Assembly: GCA_029289015.1 (NCBI GenBank)
Contig: JARFUL010000337.1
Location: 1 to 11,234, forward strand
DNA length: 11,234 nucleotides
Direction of reading: 5' to 3'
DNA from: Syntrophobacteria bacterium
GTDB taxonomy: Bacteria; Desulfobacterota; Syntrophobacteria; JARFUL01
Position numbers and translations under genes: made by a program. Below the pieces are notes generated by a model. That model did not search any database and was not told the origin of the DNA. It saw only the letters and a program-made list of their open reading frames with translations. Of this stretch, positions 5,630 through 11,234 are shown in pieces; position 1 is the first letter of the stretch; each line of letters opens with the position of its first letter.

Positions 5630-6838
5630 TTGTCCCTTAAAGGAAGGCGAATCCTGCTCGGTATAACCGGCTCCATCGCCGCGTTCAAGGCCGCGGAGCT
5701 GGTGAGGATGCTCACCGGTGCGGGGTGTGAGGTTCGGGTGGTGATCACCGCCGCGGGCGCTAGGTTCGTGGGGCCGCTCACCTTTGCCGCGCTCACCAAT
5801 AACCCGGTATCCCAGGATCTCTTCTCCCCGGACCAGGAGTCCAGGTTCAGCCACCTCGACCTGGCCCAGTGGGCCGATGTTGCGGTGGTGGCCCCGGCCA
5901 CGGCCAACACCATAGGCAAGATCGCGGCCGGCATAGCGGACGATTTGCTCTCCACGGTGCTCCTCGCGGTGACGTCGCCCGTTCTGGTCTGCCCCGCGAT
6001 GAACCAGGCCATGTTCAAGAACCCCATGGTCCAGGCCAACCTCAAAAGGCTCAAAGAGTTCGGCGTGGAGGTGGTGGGCCCGGCCCGGGGGGACCTCGCG
6101 TGCGGCGAGGAGGGCGAGGGCAGGCTCTCGGACCCGGGCGAGATAATCGCGCACATCGAGAGGGCGCTCTCGCCGGGGCTGCTCAAGGGTTTCAGAGTGT
6201 TGGTCTCAGCGGGTCCCACCAGGGAGTTCCTGGACCCGGTGAGGTTCATATCCAACCCCTCCACCGGCAAGATGGGGTTCGCGCTGGCCCGGGCCGCGTG
6301 GACTTTGGGCGCGGAGGTCTCCCTGGTCACAGGCCCGAGCTTTCTCGGGGATCTCCCCGGGGTGTCGATGGTCAGGATAACCTCGGCCCGGGGCATGAAG
6401 AGGGAGGTCGAGGGGCTCTTCGAGGACGCGCACGCGGTGATTATGGCCTCCGCGGTCTCCGACTTCAGGCCCCTTGAGGCCAATACCGGCAAGGTCAAGA
6501 AGGAGGACGCATCCCTCACGCTGGACCTGGCCCGAAACCCGGACATTCTCGCTTCCCTGGGCCAGAAAAAGGGCGAAAGAGTGCTGGTGGGCTTCGCGGC
6601 GGAGTCGGAAGACCTGAGGGAAAACGCCAGAAAGAAGCTCAAGGCCAAGAACCTCGACTTCATCGTTGCCAACGACATCACCAACCCCCAGGCCGGTTTC
6701 GAGACGGATACCAACCTGGTGACCATCTTGTACAGGGACGGGCAGACCGAGGAGTTCCCCCTCATGTCCAAGCACGAGGTGGCCCAAAAAGTGGTGGCCA
6801 GGGTGGCAAGGCTCCTTGAAGAGAAGAGCAAACCCTGA
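5630..6838 (+). CDS. coaBC: Bifunctional phosphopantothenoylcysteine decarboxylase/synthetase
   Basis: A 402-residue cytosolic enzyme of coenzyme A synthesis (Dfp). The C-terminal CoaB part joins cysteine to 4'-phosphopantothenate using CTP, and the N-terminal FMN-dependent CoaC part decarboxylates the product to 4'-phosphopantetheine. CoaC (about 1-185): GITGSIAAFKA (11-21), catalytic H75 in SHLDL, PAMNQAMF with N125, and the substrate clamp ACGEEGEGR with C158. CoaB (about 188-402): SAGPTREFLDPVRFISNPSTG with N210, ASAVSDF (273-279), the KVKK lysines (288-291), and LVGFAAES. H75, N125, C158 and N210 match the E. coli Dfp numbering. Start: TTG at 5630, the only start in place ahead of the essential GITGS segment, with a purine-rich GGGGGA about 12 nt upstream. 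It sits 7 nt after the lipoprotein gene and 2 nt before the UDG gene. Confidence 0.96.
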   Translation: MSLKGRRILLGITGSIAAFKAAELVRMLTGAGCEVRVVITAAGARFVGPLTFAALTNNPVSQDLFSPDQESRFSHLDLAQWADVAVVAPATANTIGKIAAGIADDLLSTVLLAVTSPVLVCPAMNQAMFKNPMVQANLKRLKEFGVEVVGPARGDLACGEEGEGRLSDPGEIIAHIERALSPGLLKGFRVLVSAGPTREFLDPVRFISNPSTGKMGFALARAAWTLGAEVSLVTGPSFLGDLPGVSMVRITSARGMKREVEGLFEDAHAVIMASAVSDFRPLEANTGKVKKEDASLTLDLARNPDILASLGQKKGERVLVGFAAESEDLRENARKKLKAKNLDFIVANDITNPQAGFETDTNLVTILYRDGQTEEFPLMSKHEVAQKVVARVARLLEEKSKP

Positions 6839-6840
6839 TA

Positions 6841-7533
6841 ATGAGTCCCGCGGACACACAACGCCGGGCCCCGTCGGGCATCCGGCCGAGGGAGCTCACC
6901 CGCCGCCTCAGGGTGCTCAGGGGGCTCGGGGTGGAGCTGGTGCCCAGGAGCCTGCTGGGCCGGGATCCCGCGGCTCTTCTGGCCGAGGTCGCGGCCGAGG
7001 TGAAAGCCTGCCGCAGGTGCCCCCTGGGCAAGACCCGGAAAAACGCGGTGCCCGGAGAGGGCAGCCCCACAGCCAGGCTCGCGGTGGTGGGGGAAGGGCC
7101 CGGAGCCCAGGAGGACCGTATGGGAAGGCCCTTTGTGGGGGACGCGGGCAAGATGCTCGACCGGATGCTGGAAAACGTCCTGGGGCTCAGCCGCGAAGAG
7201 GTCCATATCCTTAATGTGATGAAGTGCCGCCCGCCGAACAACAGAGACCCCAAACCCCCAGAGATCGACGCGTGCCTTGGCTACCTCGAGCGCCAGATCG
7301 ACGCGCTGAACCCCACCCTGATCATCGCGCTGGGCGCGGTCGCGGCCAAAACCCTGGTGGGAACCACCGAGGGGATCACCAGGCTGAGGGGCAATCTCTT
7401 CACCTTTCGGGGCCATGCTCTTCTGCCCACCTATCACCCCGCTTTCCTCCTCAGGTCCCCGGAAAGGAAGAAGGAGACCCTCCAGGACCTCCTTAAGGCC
7501 AAATCCATCTTGGAAGGGGAGATAAAGCCATGA
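6841..7533 (+). CDS. Family 4 (iron-sulfur) uracil-DNA glycosylase
   Basis: A 230-residue DNA repair enzyme that removes uracil from DNA. Family 4 (UDGa) marks: four cysteines suited to a 4Fe-4S cluster, C57 and C60 in CRRC, C129 in NVMKCRPPNNR, and C145 in EIDACLGYL; the active-site motif VVGEGPGAQED (82-92) with E85; and the C-terminal YHPAFLLR with H199. Family 5 enzymes lack an acidic or polar residue after the first Gly of that motif, and E85 supports family 4. The first 45 residues, basic and helical, extend beyond the minimal enzyme, as in many bacterial homologues once named SPO1 DNA polymerase-related. Start: ATG at 6841, 2 nt after the CoaBC stop; the ribosome site is weak (GAAGAGAAGAG region), so translation is probably coupled. 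Its TGA overlaps the NfeD ATG. Confidence 0.94.
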   Translation: MSPADTQRRAPSGIRPRELTRRLRVLRGLGVELVPRSLLGRDPAALLAEVAAEVKACRRCPLGKTRKNAVPGEGSPTARLAVVGEGPGAQEDRMGRPFVGDAGKMLDRMLENVLGLSREEVHILNVMKCRPPNNRDPKPPEIDACLGYLERQIDALNPTLIIALGAVAAKTLVGTTEGITRLRGNLFTFRGHALLPTYHPAFLLRSPERKKETLQDLLKAKSILEGEIKP

Positions 7534-8837
7534 CCAAGAGGCTTTTGATCTTTCTCGCAGCCGCGGTTCTCCTTTTGGGAGTCCGCGGCGATATCGGGGC
7601 AAAGCCCCCCGGCAGGGTGATGGTGGTCACCATATACGGGGTGATAAACGCGGGGACCACGGAATATTTAAGCCGGGGCATTGCCGAGGCCGAAAAGGAT
7701 GACGCGTCCCTCTTCGTGGTCCTCCTCGACACCCCGGGCGGCCTGGTGGAGTCCATGCGCCTGATGGCCAAGTCCATGCTCAACACCAAGACCCCCACCG
7801 CGGTCTTTGTCCATCCCAAGGGCGCGAGGGCCGCGTCCGCGGGCGTGTTCCTCACCCTCGCGTCCGACGTGGCCGCGATGACCCCGGGCACGAACATAGG
7901 GTCCGCGCACCCCGTGGCCGGCGGGGGCAAGGAGATGGACAAGGAGATGTCCAAGAAGGTGGTCAACGACCTGGTGGCCTTCATAAGGGGGCTCGCCAAG
8001 CGCAAGGGCAGGAACGAGCAGTGGGCCGAGGACGCGGTGCGAAAATCGGTCTCCATCACCGCGGAAGAGGCGGTGAAGCTCAAGGTGGTGGACCTCTTGG
8101 CCGACGACCTGAAGGACCTGCTCGCCAAGGTGGACGGAACACCCATCCCCAAGGACAAGGGGGGCGGGACCATCCGGGTGAAGGGGGCCGAGGTGTTCCA
8201 CATCGTGGAGAACTTCAGGGAGCGGCTCCTCAAGACCATAAGCAGGCCCGAGGTGGCCTACATACTGATGATGGTGGGCATGGCCGGGCTCTACTTCGAG
8301 CTCTCCAATCCCGGCGCGGTGCTGCCGGGGGTGCTGGGGGGCATATCCCTAATCCTCGCGCTCTACTCCTTTCACACCCTGCCGGTGAACTACGCGGGCA
8401 TCCTGCTCATCTTTCTGGCTATGGTCTTCTTCATCCTGGAGCTCAAGGTCACCTCCTACGGGATGCTCACCATAGCCGGAATAATATCCCTGGCGCTGGG
8501 GTCCATCATGCTCTTCAAGACCCCCACCGGCGCCATACCCCTGCCCAAGGGCGTCTTCTACACCACCCTGGTCACGGTCTCCGGGTTCTTCGCGGCGGTG
8601 ACCTACCTTGCGGCCAAGGCCCAGCTTGCAAAGCCCCTCACCGGGCTCGAGGGCATCGTGGGCGAGGTGGGTGAGGTGGTGAAGGAGATACGGGGCCGGG
8701 GCAAGGTCTTTGTGCAGGGCGAGATCTGGAACGCGTACGCGGACGAGATCATACCCAAGGGAACGAGGGTCAAAGTTCTGGAAGTTAAGAAATTGCTCTT
8801 GAAAGTGGCCCCGCTAGCTGATAGAAAACCCGGGTAG
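7530..8837 (+). CDS. nfeD: Full-length NfeD membrane-bound serine protease (ClpP class)
   Basis: A 435-residue membrane protein of the long NfeD type (NfeD1b). Residues 1-24 are a signal peptide or first membrane segment. A ClpP-fold Ser-Lys protease domain (about 28-200) has LDTPGGL (66-72), the nucleophile S103 in ARAASAG, and K143 before VVND as the likely general base, as in archaeal PH1510. About five hydrophobic helices follow (near 242-257, 262-281, 287-304, 310-329, 341-363), then a C-terminal NfeD OB-fold (about 370-430) beginning LTGLEGIVGEVG. Archaeal homologues cleave the hydrophobic C-terminus of the partner stomatin, and the partner gene lies just downstream here. Start: ATG at 7530 overlapping the UDG stop as ATGA. 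A membrane quality-control or lipid-domain role is inferred from the family. Confidence 0.95.
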   Translation: MTKRLLIFLAAAVLLLGVRGDIGAKPPGRVMVVTIYGVINAGTTEYLSRGIAEAEKDDASLFVVLLDTPGGLVESMRLMAKSMLNTKTPTAVFVHPKGARAASAGVFLTLASDVAAMTPGTNIGSAHPVAGGGKEMDKEMSKKVVNDLVAFIRGLAKRKGRNEQWAEDAVRKSVSITAEEAVKLKVVDLLADDLKDLLAKVDGTPIPKDKGGGTIRVKGAEVFHIVENFRERLLKTISRPEVAYILMMVGMAGLYFELSNPGAVLPGVLGGISLILALYSFHTLPVNYAGILLIFLAMVFFILELKVTSYGMLTIAGIISLALGSIMLFKTPTGAIPLPKGVFYTTLVTVSGFFAAVTYLAAKAQLAKPLTGLEGIVGEVGEVVKEIRGRGKVFVQGEIWNAYADEIIPKGTRVKVLEVKKLLLKVAPLADRKPG

Positions 8838-8880
8838 GCGCTGTCGCTATTAAAAGACTCAAACACCGAGGGAGAGAACA

Positions 8881-9711
8881 ATGACTAGTATGGCAATAAT
8901 AATAGTACTGGCACTATTTTTCCTCATAAGCGCGGTCAAGATACTGAGGGAGTACGAAAGGGCCGTTATCTTCCGGCTGGGCCGGGTCATTGAGAAGGCC
9001 AAGGGCCCGGGCCTGATAATCCTCATCCCCATAGTGGACAAGATGATCCGGGTGGACATGCGGCTCATCACCATGGACGTTCCCCCCCAGGACGTCATCA
9101 CCAGGGACAACGTCTCCATCAAGGTCAACGCGGTGGTCTACTTCAGGGTCATGGACTCCGTCGCGGCGGTGATCCAGGTGGAGAACTACTCCTACGCGAC
9201 CAGCCAGCTCTCCCAGACCACGCTGAGGTCCGTGTGCGGCGAGGTGGAGCTGGACGAGCTCCTCTCCCAACGGGAGAAGATCAACTCCCAGCTCCAGGAG
9301 ATCCTGGACCATCACACCGACCCGTGGGGCATAAAGGTCACCACAGTGCAGGTGAAGCACATTGATCTCCCCACTGAGATGCAAAGGGCCATGGCCAAGC
9401 AGGCCGAGGCGGAGAGGGAGAGAAGGGCCAAGGTCATCAACGCGGAGGGCGAATTCCAGGCCGCGGCAAGGCTGGCCCAGGCCGCGGAGATCATCCAGGA
9501 GCACCCCATCGCGCTCCAGCTGAGGTATCTCCAGACCGTCCAGGAGATGAGTTCCGAGACCGCGACCACCATCGTGTTCCCCATCCCCATGGATATAATC
9601 ACGCCCTTCTCCCAGCTGGCCCAGCTCGCGAGCCGCGAGATGTCCCGGAAGAAAACCGAAAAGACCGGGACGGGACAGCCCATAGAGCCTGAGCCGGAAA
9701 CAACCGGCTGA
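8881..9711 (+). CDS. Slipin/stomatin-like SPFH protein
   Basis: A 276-residue membrane-anchored SPFH (band 7) protein of the slipin group. One N-terminal hydrophobic helix (about 4-19) is followed by the SPFH domain (about 22-180) with [13 protein letters not shown] (23-35), GPGL (42-45), [22 protein letters not shown] (67-88), and the helical stretch up to [13 protein letters not shown] charged coiled-coil (about 168-200, [17 protein letters not shown]) and a Pro/Glu/Thr tail complete it. Such proteins oligomerise into membrane microdomain scaffolds. It follows its usual NfeD protease partner after 43 nt, and the pairing supports a joint role. Start: ATG at 8881, about 5 nt after GAGGGAGAG; a second ATG at 8890 is in frame but further from the site. 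HflK/HflC and QmcA are relatives, but the NfeD neighbour and length favour slipin. Confidence 0.94.
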   Translation: MTSMAIIIVLALFFLISAVKILREYERAVIFRLGRVIEKAKGPGLIILIPIVDKMIRVDMRLITMDVPPQDVITRDNVSIKVNAVVYFRVMDSVAAVIQVENYSYATSQLSQTTLRSVCGEVELDELLSQREKINSQLQEILDHHTDPWGIKVTTVQVKHIDLPTEMQRAMAKQAEAERERRAKVINAEGEFQAAARLAQAAEIIQEHPIALQLRYLQTVQEMSSETATTIVFPIPMDIITPFSQLAQLASREMSRKKTEKTGTGQPIEPEPETTG

Positions 9712-9726
9712 GACCCCTGGGCCGGT
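9703..9726 (+). other. Inverted repeat spanning the slipin stop codon
   Basis: ACCGGC (9703-9708) and GCCGGT (9721-9726) are perfect 6-bp arms around a 12-nt loop that contains the TGA stop (9709-9711). AAAGAGATAA follows, with no T-run, so intrinsic termination is unlikely. It may be a processing or stability hairpin between slipin and the next gene. Confidence 0.3.
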
Positions 9727-9763
9727 AAAGAGATAACGGGTAGATTCAGGAGGTAGTTGGCGT

Positions 9764-10087
9764 ATGGCCGAAAAGGAGAAAAAGCAGAAGAAAGAGAAGC
9801 CCCTCGACAGGATGACGGTCAAGGAGCTCAAGGAGATCGCGCTGGGCATAGAGGGCATAGTGGGCGTCCACGCGATGAACAAGGCTGCGCTTTTCAGCGC
9901 GGTAAAGAAGCACCGCGGCATCAAGGAAAAGAAGAAAAAGTCCGAGAGCGTCCTGGAGATCAAAAAGAGGATAGCCGAGCTGAAGGTGAAAAAGGACGAA
10001 TCCCGGGCCGAGGGCGATAAGAGGATGGTGGATATCCTGAGAAAGAAGATATCCAGGCTCAAGAAGAAGACCCGCAGAGCCGCGTGA
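9764..10087 (+). CDS. Small Rho N-terminal-like (Rho-N/SAP-type) basic protein
   Basis: A 107-residue, strongly basic protein. After a Lys/Glu-rich start, residues 17-50 (MTVKELKEIA, then VGVHAMNKAALFSAVKK) resemble the Rho termination factor N-terminal helical domain, in which MTVxELxxIA and a later KxxLxxAI helix pair are typical. Residues 51-60 are a Lys-rich linker, and about 62-105 form a probable long helix or coiled coil ending in RLKKKTRRAA. No RNA-binding cold-shock part or ATPase of Rho is present, so this is not Rho itself; a nucleic-acid-binding role is inferred from charge and fold. I recall free-standing small proteins of this layout in deltaproteobacteria, without known function. 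Start: ATG at 9764 with AGGAGG at 9748-9753, a rather long 10-nt spacing. It lies 52 nt after slipin and may be the last gene of that unit. Confidence 0.8.
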   Translation: MAEKEKKQKKEKPLDRMTVKELKEIALGIEGIVGVHAMNKAALFSAVKKHRGIKEKKKKSESVLEIKKRIAELKVKKDESRAEGDKRMVDILRKKISRLKKKTRRAA

Positions 10088-10115
10088 GGCAAGGGCCGGC
10101 CGTCTCCGAAAACCA

Positions 10116-10144
10116 TTGACAAATAACCCGGGCCGTGTTAATTG
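10116..10144 (+). promoter_or_regulatory. Promoter for the carboxylase operon
   Basis: A perfect -35 box TTGACA lies at 10116-10121. At 16-bp spacing the -10 position reads TTAATT (10138-10143), at 17 bp TAATTG (10139-10144); both are weak. Initiation near 10150 would leave a leader of about 68 nt before the ATG at 10218. The poor -10 inside an inverted repeat fits regulated rather than constitutive use. Confidence 0.5.
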
Positions 10145-10149
10145 GCCCG
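10129..10149. promoter_or_regulatory. Inverted repeat over the -10 region (candidate operator)
   Basis: CGGGCC (10129-10134) and GGCCCG (10144-10149) are perfect 6-bp arms around the AT-rich 9-nt centre GTGTTAATT, which contains the -10 candidate. A dyad in this place could bind a repressor that blocks the promoter. The regulator is not identifiable from the window. Confidence 0.4.
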
Positions 10150-10217
10150 AGGAGATAGTGCCTGGATTCACAATTGGTCTTCAGGCTTCCCAAGCGGGAT
10201 AGCGAGGGAGAAAAGGG

Positions 10218-10418
10218 ATGGAGCCCAGCACCAAGATAAAGGCCGCGATATCAGCCGCGCTCACGTACTACATCAAGAGCCAGGAGGAGGAGGCCGCGGC
10301 CATGGCCCGGCTCGCGGCGCCCCCACCCCTCGCGGCGGTCTCTCTCTGGTCGTCATCCGGCAGGCAGGCCCAGATGGAGATGCGCAGGTTGCTCCAGATG
10401 CGGCTCTTTGCCAGGTAG
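10218..10418 (+). CDS. 66-residue OadG-tail-like companion of the carboxyltransferase
   Basis: A short 66-residue protein with gene-like features: ATG at 10218 shortly after GAGGGAGA, and codon use like its neighbours. Residues 5-19 (TKIKAAISAALTYYI) form an amphipathic helix, followed by a Glu/Ala stretch (21-34), a Pro-rich break (35-37), and a C-terminal VSLWSSSGRQ (41-50) with a basic Met/Arg-rich helix to the end. AAISAA near the start and W-x3-GRQ-x2-M-x-MR at the end resemble the cytosolic part after the membrane helix of OadG/gamma-type subunits of sodium-pump decarboxylases. That likeness is from memory and not proved. It lacks a membrane helix. A carboxyltransferase gene of the matching pathway follows 109 nt later, so a role as a small assembly or linker subunit is the best guess. 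Confidence 0.6.
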   Translation: MEPSTKIKAAISAALTYYIKSQEEEAAAMARLAAPPPLAAVSLWSSSGRQAQMEMRRLLQMRLFAR

Positions 10419-10461
10419 GGCTCTATCAGGTTTTTGGGCTTCACTACAAGATAATCATCCA

Positions 10462-10508
10462 GGGCTTTAATCCAAGCGGGCGGCTAGAAGCCCCCGGTAT
10501 TTTTATCA
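10462..10508 (+). promoter_or_regulatory. Possible weak attenuator hairpin before the carboxyltransferase
   Basis: GGGCTT (10462-10467) can pair with AAGCCC (10488-10493) over a 20-nt loop. A second GGGCTT copy at 10436-10441 could compete for the same partner, and a short T-run (about 10499-10504) follows. This resembles a weak terminator or attenuator in the 109-nt gap, about 20 nt before the ribosome site. The long loop and non-adjacent T-run keep confidence low. Confidence 0.25.
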
Positions 10509-10527
10509 AGCAGAATTGGAGGCTAAC

Positions 10528-11234
10528 ATGGCAGGCGAGCATGGGGCGCTTAGCTACACCGAGATGAACTACGACCCGGACCGTCCCAAGGCCAAGAACG
10601 CGGTGAAGATCGTGGACACCACCTTCAGGGACGCGCACCAGTCCTCCGTGGCCACCCGCATGCGCACCGAGGACATGGAGTACATGGCCGAGGAGATGAA
10701 CAGGTGCGGGTTCTACGCGATGGAGGTCTGGGGCGGCGCGACCTTCGACGTTCCCCACCGTTTCCTCCAGGAGGACCCCTGGGAGAGGGTGAGAATACTA
10801 AAAAAGCTGATGCCGGACACCAAGCTCCAGATGCTGCTCAGGGGCCAGAACCTCGTGGCCTACCGCAACCACCCGGACGACGTGGTGGAGCTCTTCGTGG
10901 AGAAGGCCGCGGAGGTGGGCGTCGACATATTCAGGGTCTTCGACGCGGTGAACGACGAAAGAAACATGGCCAAGTCCTTCGAGATGATAAAGCGCATGGG
11001 CAAGCACATCCAGGGCGCTATCTGCTACTCCCTCACCGAAAGGCGTCTGGGAGGCCCGGTCTACAACGAGGAGTTCTTCATCAGCAAGGCCAAGGCCCTC
11101 GTGGACATGGGCGCGGACACCTTCTGCGTCAAGGACCAGGCCGGCCTCATATCGCCGTACGACATATACAACATCGTCACCGCGCTCAAGTCCGAGCTCG
11201 ACGTGCCCATCGAGCTCCACACCCACTACACCTC
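10528..11234 (+). CDS. Biotin-dependent carboxyltransferase subunit (PycB/OadA-like), C-terminus cut
   Basis: The first 235 residues of a carboxyltransferase; the frame is open to the right edge. This TIM-barrel domain moves a carboxyl group between carboxybiotin and pyruvate/oxaloacetate, in pyruvate carboxylase subunit B, oxaloacetate decarboxylase alpha or transcarboxylase 5S. Visible marks: DTTFRDAHQ (30-38) with metal ligand D35, ATRMRTEDM (42-50), EVWGGATFD (66-74), LLRGQNLVAYR (103-113), RVFDAVND (136-143), the carbamylated-lysine site K202 in CVKDQAGL, and metal ligands H231 and H233 in ELHTHYT. Relative to the common forms, KDMAG reads KDQAG here, and the segment after CYSLT has ERRLGGPVYN. 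Whether a biotinyl domain follows is outside the window, so the exact enzyme stays open. Start: ATG at 10528 with GGAGG at 10518-10522. The small OadG-tail-like gene precedes it. Confidence 0.93.
   Translation, partial: MAGEHGALSYTEMNYDPDRPKAKNAVKIVDTTFRDAHQSSVATRMRTEDMEYMAEEMNRCGFYAMEVWGGATFDVPHRFLQEDPWERVRILKKLMPDTKLQMLLRGQNLVAYRNHPDDVVELFVEKAAEVGVDIFRVFDAVNDERNMAKSFEMIKRMGKHIQGAICYSLTERRLGGPVYNEEFFISKAKALVDMGADTFCVKDQAGLISPYDIYNIVTALKSELDVPIELHTHYT

Noticed and set aside
4933..7602. Very long minus-strand open frame (889 codons) opposite the MBL, lipoprotein, CoaBC and UDG genes
   Set aside because: The plus strand holds well-recognised enzymes with intact motifs throughout. The antisense product is low-complexity, has no recognisable domain, and spans several sense genes and gaps; long antisense frames are common with GC-rich codon use.
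8914..10122. 402-codon minus-strand frame opposite slipin and the Rho-N-like gene
   Set aside because: Mirror of real genes; the product is His/Gly/Leu-rich without a known domain, and its upstream end runs into the promoter region of the carboxylase operon.
10150..10217. Possible tRNA or small RNA in the leader before the 66-aa gene
   Set aside because: No cloverleaf, no T-loop GTTC-type motif and no acceptor-stem pairing could be found by eye.
10142..10567. Plus-strand frame of 141 codons overlapping the small OadG-like gene and the carboxyltransferase start
   Set aside because: It overlaps two better-supported genes in another frame, lacks a ribosome site, and has no recognisable domain.
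1..11234. Mobile element, prophage, CRISPR array or defence island
   Set aside because: No transposase, integrase, terminal inverted repeats, regular spacer repeats or known defence domains were seen on either strand; gene content is mostly housekeeping.

Overview
The window is a GC-rich, densely packed bacterial chromosome segment with 15 protein genes, two of them cut by the window edges. Several features point to a deltaproteobacterium in the broad sense (Desulfobacterota or a related phylum). These are the small Rho-N-like protein ending in a Lys/Arg tail, the soluble Rossmann protein with a Cys-rich C-terminal half, the short unnamed lipoprotein, and the lone carboxyltransferase subunit preceded by a tiny basic-tailed protein. 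Arg codons lean strongly to AGG, and Ala to GCG/GCC. The lineage call is an inference from gene style, not from a marker gene. I see no tRNA or rRNA gene, insertion sequence, integrase, CRISPR array or phage gene.

Left arm (minus strand, 2919 down to 1): a compact operon of a TatD-type metal-dependent DNase, a Maf nucleotide pyrophosphatase (GTG start), a YggS/PLPBP pyridoxal-phosphate homeostasis protein (ATGA overlap with Maf), and a secreted ankyrin-repeat protein that runs off the left edge. The first three are housekeeping or house-cleaning genes. A 235-bp divergent region (2920-3154) separates this operon from the right arm. It holds a good leftward -10 element and, toward the rightward gene, a palindrome and a hairpin.

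Right arm, part 1 (3155-5059): a two-part protein with an N-terminal Rossmann motif and a C-terminal CxxxC...C...CxCH set, function unknown; then a nitroreductase-family flavoprotein with its own strong-looking sigma-70-type promoter; then a glyoxalase-II-like metallo-beta-lactamase-fold hydrolase with all metal ligands intact.

Right arm, part 2 (5137-10087): a short lipoprotein of unknown function, the bifunctional coenzyme A biosynthesis enzyme CoaBC (TTG start), a family-4 (4Fe-4S) uracil-DNA glycosylase, a full-length NfeD membrane serine protease, its usual partner a slipin/stomatin (SPFH), and a free-standing Rho-N-like small protein. Lipoprotein to NfeD are spaced 7, 2 and -4 nt apart, so these four genes are probably one transcript; slipin and the small protein may belong to it too.

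Right arm, part 3 (10088 to the end): a region with a perfect TTGACA -35 box and a 6-bp-arm inverted repeat over the -10, then a 66-aa protein resembling the soluble tail of OadG-type decarboxylase subunits, then the start of a biotin-dependent carboxyltransferase (PycB/OadA-like), cut at the right edge. These two probably form the beginning of a pyruvate/oxaloacetate/methylmalonyl carboxylase or decarboxylase operon.

I did not find a convincing new defence, mobile or biosynthetic system. The best leads are the Cys-rich Rossmann protein, the 66-aa carboxylase companion, the mini Rho-N protein, and the two promoter-associated dyads. No gene-free stretch exceeds 300 bases.
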